A stretch of 61,821 nt of DNA from Paracoccus saliphilus (GTDB lineage Bacteria; Pseudomonadota; Alphaproteobacteria; Rhodobacterales; Rhodobacteraceae): NCBI GenBank assembly GCA_003255745.1, contig QKYL01000006.1, positions 1 through 61,821 of the forward strand, given 5' to 3'. A program made the position numbers and the translations under genes. Position 1 is the stretch's first letter, and each line of letters begins with the position of its first letter. Below the pieces are notes generated by a model. That model was not told the DNA's origin, did not search any database, and saw only the letters and a list, made by a program, of their open reading frames with translations. Shown here piece after piece: positions 57,626-61,821 of this stretch.

Positions 57626-57934
57626 ATGACGAGACGAAAACGCTATTCGGCCGCGTTCAAGGCGAAGGTGGCTCTGGAAGCCATCCGCGAGGAACTGACA
57701 ACGGCCGAACTGGCCAAGAAGTATGACATTCATCCCACCATGATCACGGGCTGGAAAAGGTCCGCGACCCTGAACATGGCATCGGCCTTTGCCGGCAAGG
57801 ACGCTGCCGAGCCGGCGATTTCCGACCAGGAGGTCGAGAAGCTGCATGCCAAGATCGGCCAGCTGGTGGTGGAGCGGGATCTTTTGTCCGCAGCCTCCAG
57901 TCTCATTCTGGGCACTGGAGGCAAGAAGCGGTGA
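57626..57934 (+). CDS. IS3-family transposase OrfA
   Basis: The 102-residue helix-turn-helix protein MTRRKRYSAAFKAKVALEAI... continues ELAKKYDIHPTMITGWKRS and then a leucine-rich coiled-coil segment with EVEKLHAKIGQLVVERDLL. OrfA normally binds the IS ends and fuses with OrfB by a -1 frameshift. OrfB is broken here, so it has no partner from this copy. Confidence 0.82.
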   Translation: MTRRKRYSAAFKAKVALEAIREELTTAELAKKYDIHPTMITGWKRSATLNMASAFAGKDAAEPAISDQEVEKLHAKIGQLVVERDLLSAASSLILGTGGKKR

Positions 57935-58765
57935 CGCAGGATCATCCTGATCACAGCGTCCGGCGGCAGTGCAGCCTGCTGTCGCTGGCGCGCTCGGGCC
58001 TTTGTTGACCTGCCACGCGGAGAAAGCGCCGAGAACCAGAAGTTCCTGGCCATCATCGACCGACAGTTCCTCAAGACGCCGTGGTATGGTTCGCGGCAAA
58101 TGGCCCGTCATATGCAGCGTGAGGGGCATCGATGCGGGCGCCATCGCGTTCGCCGGCTGATGAAGCTCATGCGACTTGTGCCGATCTGACCTGGGAGTCC
58201 AAGACCGGCAGGAAGCATCCAGAGCACAAGATTTATCCATACCGTCTGGGGGCCTGTCCATCACCCGCCCCAACCAGCTCTGGTGCACCGACATCAGCTA
58301 CATCCCCATGCGCCGGGAATTTCTTTACCTGGTGGCCGTCATGGATTGGCACAGCCGGAAAGTGCTCAGCTGGCGGCTGTCGAACTCCTTTGACACGAGC
58401 TTTTGCGTCAAGACCTTGGAGGAGGAGGCGCTGGCCAGATACGGGCCGCCCGAGATCTGCAACTCCGGTCAAGGGTCGAAATTTACCAGCACCCAGTTCA
58501 CCAAGGTGCTGCTCGACGCCAAGGTAAAGATCTCCATGGATGGGCGCGGCCGCTGGATCGACAATCGGATGATCGAAAGGCCGTGGCGGTCCTCAGATAC
58601 GAATATGTCTACCTGAACGCCTTCGGGGCCGGGTCCGAGGCCCGCAGGGCGATCGGCGCCTGGATCAGCTGTTACAACGAAAAACGTCCGCACTCATCGC
58701 ACGGGTTGCTGACGCCCGCTGAGGCCTATGATTCCGCCAACCAGAACCTGAAAGCCGCAGCCTGA
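57931..58765 (+). pseudogene. IS3-family OrfB, multiply frameshifted, catalytic Asp lost
   Basis: Several frames together read an OrfB: SAENQKFLAIIDRQFLKTPW and YGSRQMARHMQREGHRCGRH; then, in another frame, KHPEHKIYPYRLG; then ITRPNQLWCTDISYIPM, which has the first Asp. The second DDE motif, normally NTDQGS, reads NSGQGSKFTS, so its Asp is a Gly. The third part, MIERPWRS, keeps its Glu, and after another shift come YEYVYLNAFGAGSEARRAI and RPHSSHGLLTPAEAYD. There are at least three frame breaks (near 58185, 58250 and 58590). It is inactive. Confidence 0.82.
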
Positions 58766-58849
58766 CATGAAACCCATGCCAGAGCTTGGCGAAGTGGCAA
58801 ACCGGTCGAAAATCCCGGACTGAGGTGCTCCCCATCTCTTGGACAGGAT

Positions 58850-59255
58850 CTGGCGCTTTTTTCTGGGTTTCTCCTGTTGATCGGGTTGCGTGACTTCGAT
58901 TTGCAGTGAGTAGACCACGGCGGGCGGTTGTCCGCCAAGGGGCTTGTGCGGGCGGCGGTGATTGTAGAACTCGATCCATTGTCGGAGACCGGCGCGGGCC
59001 TGAGGTCCGGTCTCCCAAGCATGCAGATAGACGCACTGGTATTTAGCGCCCGCCACAGGCGCTCGATGAATATGTTGTCCAGGTAACGACCCTTGCCGTC
59101 CATCGGGATGCGGATGCCCGACCGACGTAGGCGGTCTGTCCAAACGACGGATGTGAACTGAGATCTTTGATCGCTATTCATGATGTCGAGCGGCCCGAAC
59201 CGATAGATTGCTTCGTTCAGCGCCTCGACACAAAACTCAGCATCCAGCGTGTTCG
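58850..59255 (-). pseudogene. IS3-family OrfB C-terminal fragment
   Basis: On the minus strand it reads NTLDAEFCVEALNEAIYRFG, IMNSDQRSQFTSVVW (second catalytic Asp kept, the following Gly changed to Arg), DGKGRYLDNIFIERLWRAL with the catalytic Glu, then a frame change to KYQCVYLHAWETGPQA and EFYNHRRPHKPLGG. The first 150 or so residues, with the first Asp, are deleted. Reading frames that run past 58821 leave the element and are not genuine. Confidence 0.8.
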
Positions 59256-59268
59256 ACCATGCCGCGCC

Positions 59269-59562
59269 TCACTTCCCGCCCCAAGGCTTCAGCTTTCTTT
59301 CCCAAAAAGAGTTGGCCACCGCCAGCTCCCCGATCTTGGCATGTAGATCCCGGACCTGATCCTCATCAATCACCGGCGCCTTGCGGCCACCGCGTTCAAA
59401 GACACCGGACGCGCCATCGAGCAGCGCGCGTTTCCATTGATTGATCATCGTCGGATGCACGCCGAACCGGCTCGCCAGCTCCGACACGATCGCCTCACCT
59501 TTCAGCGACTCAAGTGCCACCTTCGCCTCGAACTCAGGGGCGTGCTGCTTTCGTTTCAACAT
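59269..59562 (-). CDS. IS3-family transposase OrfA
   Basis: The 97-residue protein MLKRKQHAPEFEAKVALESL has a helix-turn-helix, VSELASRFGVHPTMINQWKR, and a C-terminal DQVRDLHAKIGELAVANSFW segment that serves as a leucine zipper. It is intact but has only a truncated OrfB downstream. It is the best preserved gene of element B. Confidence 0.82.
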   Translation of the reverse strand: MLKRKQHAPEFEAKVALESLKGEAIVSELASRFGVHPTMINQWKRALLDGASGVFERGGRKAPVIDEDQVRDLHAKIGELAVANSFWERKLKPWGGK

Positions 59563-59643
59563 CGTCGATCTCCTTCGTGATGAAGATCAGCAGACAGCAA
59601 AAGCAGAGCTTACGTCAGTGTCCAGTTTTCGGGGGGCACCTCA

Positions 59644-60288
59644 TGGGCGGGGCAGAGAGTCCAGGGCCGGTGTGCGAGGGGATGGCTCGGGACAAGACAT
59701 TCATCCGTGCAGCGCAGCCGGACGCATCGTCCCGACCAGCGAGGGTGTAGGCCGGTCTTGCCGGCCGGAACCGGGGGCGCGGTCGAAAGGGGATGCGTGA
59801 GTGCCTACCAAAGCAAGGCTGAGATACCCTTGTAGGTCTTGAAAATGATCGGATGCGGATCCAAGCGCGGCATCCGCAAACCTCGCCGCCGGCCCCGTCC
59901 CTACAGCCCTGTGTGGAGAAAGCGGGCCGCGGCCGGCTCAACGCCCATCCGCCCCCACAGCGACATTTCTAAATGGCGGAGCACGCGACATTTTAACTTG
60001 GTGACAACCAAACCGCGCCTTGTTTCGGGATGCGATAAACCATCGTTTGTTGGAGTTTGAAGCGCGCAAAGCCCCCTGCTGACATTTGCTCAGCTAGCCG
60101 TCCTCTTTAGCCGACTACGACCGTCGTGAGAGCTGCCATCTAGTGATCATCGGCACCATCGACTGTGGGTCGAGACCGTTCGTAAGCTCCACCCTGATCA
60201 CCTGCTTGCGCCCCTCTGTGGAAGCTTGTCAGTGCCCCGTCATGTGGCAATGGACTAGACTGCAATCTGCGGGCATTTTTACAGCTTC
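59644..60288. other. Non-coding accessory stretch with structured and IS-end sequences
   Basis: No credible gene covers these 645 bases. A hairpin GGCCGG/CCGGCC lies at about 59751-59767, followed near 59801-59845 by nested pairs CCTAC/GTAGG and CAAGG/CCTTG around CTGAGATAC. An IS21-type end follows near 59959. The remainder, about 60010-60288, is unassigned, more AT-rich and carries no recognised motif. Confidence 0.5.
59959..60007. repeat. Tandem copies of an IS21-family terminal repeat
   Basis: GCGACATTTCTAAATGGCGG is followed 7 bases later by GCGACATTTTAACTTGGTGA. The repeated CGACATTT...TGGYG units are characteristic of IS21-family ends. No istA or istB gene remains on either side, so this is a solo end left by deletion or rearrangement. 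Confidence 0.6.
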
Positions 60289-60317
60289 TTTACAAATGAC
60301 TGATTTTATTGTATTAT
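60289..60317 (+). promoter_or_regulatory. AT-rich sigma70-like promoter of the recombinase
   Basis: TTTACA at 60289-60294 and TATTAT at 60312-60317 are spaced 17 bases. The ATG of the recombinase begins 7 bases after the -10 box, where transcription would start. The message would be leaderless if that start is used. The AT content stands out against the GC-rich neighbourhood. Confidence 0.6.
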
Positions 60318-60323
60318 AGTACC

Positions 60324-60932
60324 ATGCCCCCCAAGAAAATCGGTATTGTCATGCCACGTCAGCCTGCAAAGGTGCTGGATGCTGTGGACGTGCGCCGGCT
60401 GCTTCATGGCCTCGCAACGACACGCTATCCGGTACGCAACCATGTCCTCGTACTGCTCAGTTTCCATGCCGGATTGCGCGCTTGTGAAATCTCCGGCCTG
60501 ACCTGGCCCATGGTCCTTGGTCCTTCAGGAAAACTGTCCGACAGCCTGTCCATCAGTGGGGGTATTGCCAAGGGCGGCCGCTCCCGGTGCATCCCGCTCT
60601 CGTCCGAATTGCTTGCTGCCCTGCGACGGCTGCACCGGCACCAAGGCAGGCCGCATGTGGGGCCTGTCATTCAGTCGGAACGAGGGCATGCGATGACGGC
60701 GCGCTCTGTCGTGAACTGGTTTCGGGCGGTCTATGACAGCTTGGACCTTAAGGGATGCTCGTCCCATTCCGGACGCAGGACCTTCATTACCCGGGCTGCC
60801 CGTTTGCTTGCTAAGACGGGCGGCTCCCTACGCGATGTGCAGGAACTGGCCGGGCACAGCTCCCTGACCACGACCGAGTGCTACATCCAAGGCGACCGGA
60901 CGCTGCAGCGTAAGCTGGTCAACCTCCTCTAA
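60324..60932 (+). CDS. Short tyrosine recombinase/integrase, catalytic domain only
   Basis: The 202-residue protein has the full tyrosine recombinase set: Arg52 (GLRACEI), Lys83 (GGIAKGGRSR), His148-x2-Arg151 (HSGRRTF), His178 (AGHSSL) and Tyr187 (CYIQGD). Only about 15 residues precede the catalytic domain, so the N-terminal SAM-like core-binding domain is missing. Related short integrases exist on plasmids and genomic islands. The ATG at 60324 has no ribosome binding site; an ATG at 60351 is an alternative. It is the likely mobility enzyme of this accessory region. Confidence 0.82.
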   Translation: MPPKKIGIVMPRQPAKVLDAVDVRRLLHGLATTRYPVRNHVLVLLSFHAGLRACEISGLTWPMVLGPSGKLSDSLSISGGIAKGGRSRCIPLSSELLAALRRLHRHQGRPHVGPVIQSERGHAMTARSVVNWFRAVYDSLDLKGCSSHSGRRTFITRAARLLAKTGGSLRDVQELAGHSSLTTTECYIQGDRTLQRKLVNLL

Positions 60933-60968
60933 AGCAATTCCCTTCCCCCAATCGAAAGGACCGTTGTG

Positions 60969-61625
60969 ATGGCTAACAGCGAACAGCACGACCATGCCTA
61001 CATGACTGCAACCGCTCGAACCAAGCGCATCCGCGCGTTGAACGACGCGTTTCGGCGCACCCTGATCGGCGGGTGCTTGGTGTGCACGTCAGGCATCCAG
61101 CAATTCGACCCGGCGGCCATAAAGCTGCTACTGCATGGGATCACCACCTATGAAGCCTTCACCCCGGACAATGACCCTCACGGGGAGCATGACTTCGGCA
61201 GTCTGTCGATTGCCGGTCAGACGGTGTTCTGGAAGATCGACTACTATGACCGGGGCTTTGCCTATGGTTCCCCCGATCCAGCGAATCCTGCTGTCACCAC
61301 GCGTGTCCTGACCATCATGCTGGCCAGCGAATTTATCCATTCGCCCAGTTTACCTCGACGGGGCACTGCACTGCGCCCCCTACCAGCAAGGCGATCTGGA
61401 CGGCCTTTGCGGGCTCTATGCCATCGTCAATGCCCTGCAGGTGATCCGTGCTTCTGGCCGAGCCATAACCAGACGAGAGGCGCAGGGGTTTTTCGTCACG
61501 GGCCTTACCTATCTGAACCGCCAATCCGAACTGCACCAATACGGTGGAGATGGCATGTCTCCTGCGATGCTGCACCGGCTGGCGGTGCACCTAGCGGCAA
61601 GGGCAAACCAGGTGTCAGGGGGTAA
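60969..61625 (+). CDS. DUF3768 protein with an aberrant C-terminal extension
   Basis: The ATG at 60969 follows AAAGGA. Residues to about 122 match DUF3768: KRIRALNDAFRRTLIGG, FDPAAIKLLLHGITTYEAF, NDPHGEHDFGSLSIAGQ, WKIDYYDRGFAYGSPDPANP and TRVLTIMLASEF. Relatives normally end there. Here the frame runs on for about 95 residues, rich in Arg and Pro, that overlap another coding frame and look meaningless, so the normal stop seems lost. DUF3768 proteins are frequent on plasmids and islands; function unknown. Confidence 0.72.
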   Translation: MANSEQHDHAYMTATARTKRIRALNDAFRRTLIGGCLVCTSGIQQFDPAAIKLLLHGITTYEAFTPDNDPHGEHDFGSLSIAGQTVFWKIDYYDRGFAYGSPDPANPAVTTRVLTIMLASEFIHSPSLPRRGTALRPLPARRSGRPLRALCHRQCPAGDPCFWPSHNQTRGAGVFRHGPYLSEPPIRTAPIRWRWHVSCDAAPAGGAPSGKGKPGVRG

Positions 61626-61821
61626 CGTCAGCATTAAACGCCCGGCACCCAGGCCATGGAAGCGTGTGGCGCTGCTGAGCACAATCGACAACGCCCTTCA
61701 CCACGGCGCGCCGGTCATCATATCCTTTGAGAAAGCCTACGATCACTACAGCGTCATCGTCGGTGCCACGGCGGAGCGCTACAGGCTATTTGACTGTTGG
61801 ATGTCACCCAGAACTGACCCA
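61339..61821 (+). CDS. Papain-like (C39-like) cysteine peptidase fold protein, partial, no normal start codon
   Basis: The frame one base ahead of the DUF3768 extension is open from 61312 to the window end. It reads VYLDGALHCAPYQQGDLDGL followed by CGLYAIVNALQVIRASG. Further on come KAYDHYSVIVGATAERYR and LFDCWMSP. The pattern fits a papain-like fold: Gln before Cys24, His136 and Asp152 (numbered from 61339). No ATG, GTG or TTG lies between the upstream stop and the conserved region; an ATT at 61339 or a one-base lesion could explain that. The 3' end is beyond the window. Confidence 0.6.
   Translation, partial: MRPVYLDGALHCAPYQQGDLDGLCGLYAIVNALQVIRASGRAITRREAQGFFVTGLTYLNRQSELHQYGGDGMSPAMLHRLAVHLAARANQVSGGNVSIKRPAPRPWKRVALLSTIDNALHHGAPVIISFEKAYDHYSVIVGATAERYRLFDCWMSPRTDP

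Larger units (their letters stand above)
57571..58820 (+). mobile_element. IS3-family insertion sequence, degenerate (element A)
   Basis: About 1.25 kb with OrfA intact and OrfB broken. The left end reads CGGGAATTTGGACC and the inward right end CGGGATTTTCGACC, which are imperfect terminal repeats. Ends are set within a few bases. The right end touches the left end of the next element directly, at 58820/58821. A run of ten C lies just outside the left end at 57549-57558. No target duplication could be identified. Confidence 0.65.
58821..59643 (-). mobile_element. IS3-family insertion sequence with internal deletion (element B)
   Basis: Terminal repeats are clear: TGAGGTGCTCCCCATCTCTT and GGACA on the left from 58821, and on the minus strand TGAGGTGCCCCCCGAAAACT and GGACA from 59643. 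The 823-base length is well below the usual 1.2-1.5 kb, because the front of OrfB is missing. It is oriented against element A and begins at the base after it. Confidence 0.8.

Noticed and set aside
59790..59900. Thiamine pyrophosphate riboswitch suggested by GGGGATGCG, GGCTGAGATACCC and GATCGGAT
   Set aside because: The CTGAGATAC segment would sit in a hairpin loop made by CAAGG/CCTTG, not in the TPP core junction, the AACCTGATC element is changed to AAAATGATC, and no thiamine gene follows.

Overview
The window comes from the chromosome of a high-GC alphaproteobacterium. It is most likely a Paracoccus or a close relative in the Rhodobacteraceae. The evidence is the pairing of a PQQ cluster with an FlhS/FlhR-like two-component system, quinoprotein-relay proteins, an AglEFGAK alpha-glucoside operon, a NasTS-controlled nitrate assimilation operon, and a dnaA-dnaN-recF-gyrB block. 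The species call is inferred from gene content only.

Layout. 1-1.9 kb is an insertion-sequence graveyard with broken IS3, IS110 and IS30 transposases. 2.0-7.6 kb holds four overlapping genes of the ligase-associated DNA repair module: MBL exonuclease, ATP-dependent ligase, Lhr-type helicase and PdeM phosphoesterase. 7.7-15.8 kb, on the minus strand, has an outer-membrane barrel, gyrB, recF, dnaN, dnaA and rpsT. 15.9-20.0 kb has an enoyl-CoA hydratase, mutM, ubiE and ubiB. 20.0-29.6 kb is a quinoprotein region: two unrecognised exported proteins, a hybrid histidine kinase, a FIST protein, a LuxR-type regulator, a SoxYZ-like carrier, pqqABCDE and a relay metallohydrolase. 29.7-36.0 kb is aglEFGAK. 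36.1-40.2 kb has an AcoR-like regulator that lacks an AAA+ domain, its probable operator, an ExaC-type aldehyde dehydrogenase, a topoisomerase IB and a DUF779 protein. argC and an RTX protein follow.

42.7-53.1 kb is one nitrate assimilation unit: nasT, nasS, an RNA leader with ANTAR-type hexaloops overlapping a terminator, nrtABC, nirB, nirD and nasA. At 53.2-55.7 kb is an 851-residue fusion of an adenylation domain, a carrier domain and an acyltransferase-3 membrane domain. It looks like a one-polypeptide machine for activating an acid and passing it across the membrane. An orphan xylulokinase follows.

57.5-61.8 kb is accessory DNA: two decayed IS3-family elements that abut end to end, a structured non-coding stretch, an IS21-type end, a short tyrosine recombinase with an AT-rich and possibly leaderless promoter, a DUF3768 gene, and an overlapping partial frame without a normal start codon that reads as a papain-like cysteine peptidase running off the right edge.

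The genes best worth follow-up are the adenylation-carrier-acyltransferase fusion, the hidden peptidase-like frame, the NasT leader, the pqqA/pqqB attenuator and the aldehyde dehydrogenase operator. All identifications come from reading the sequence; no database search was run.
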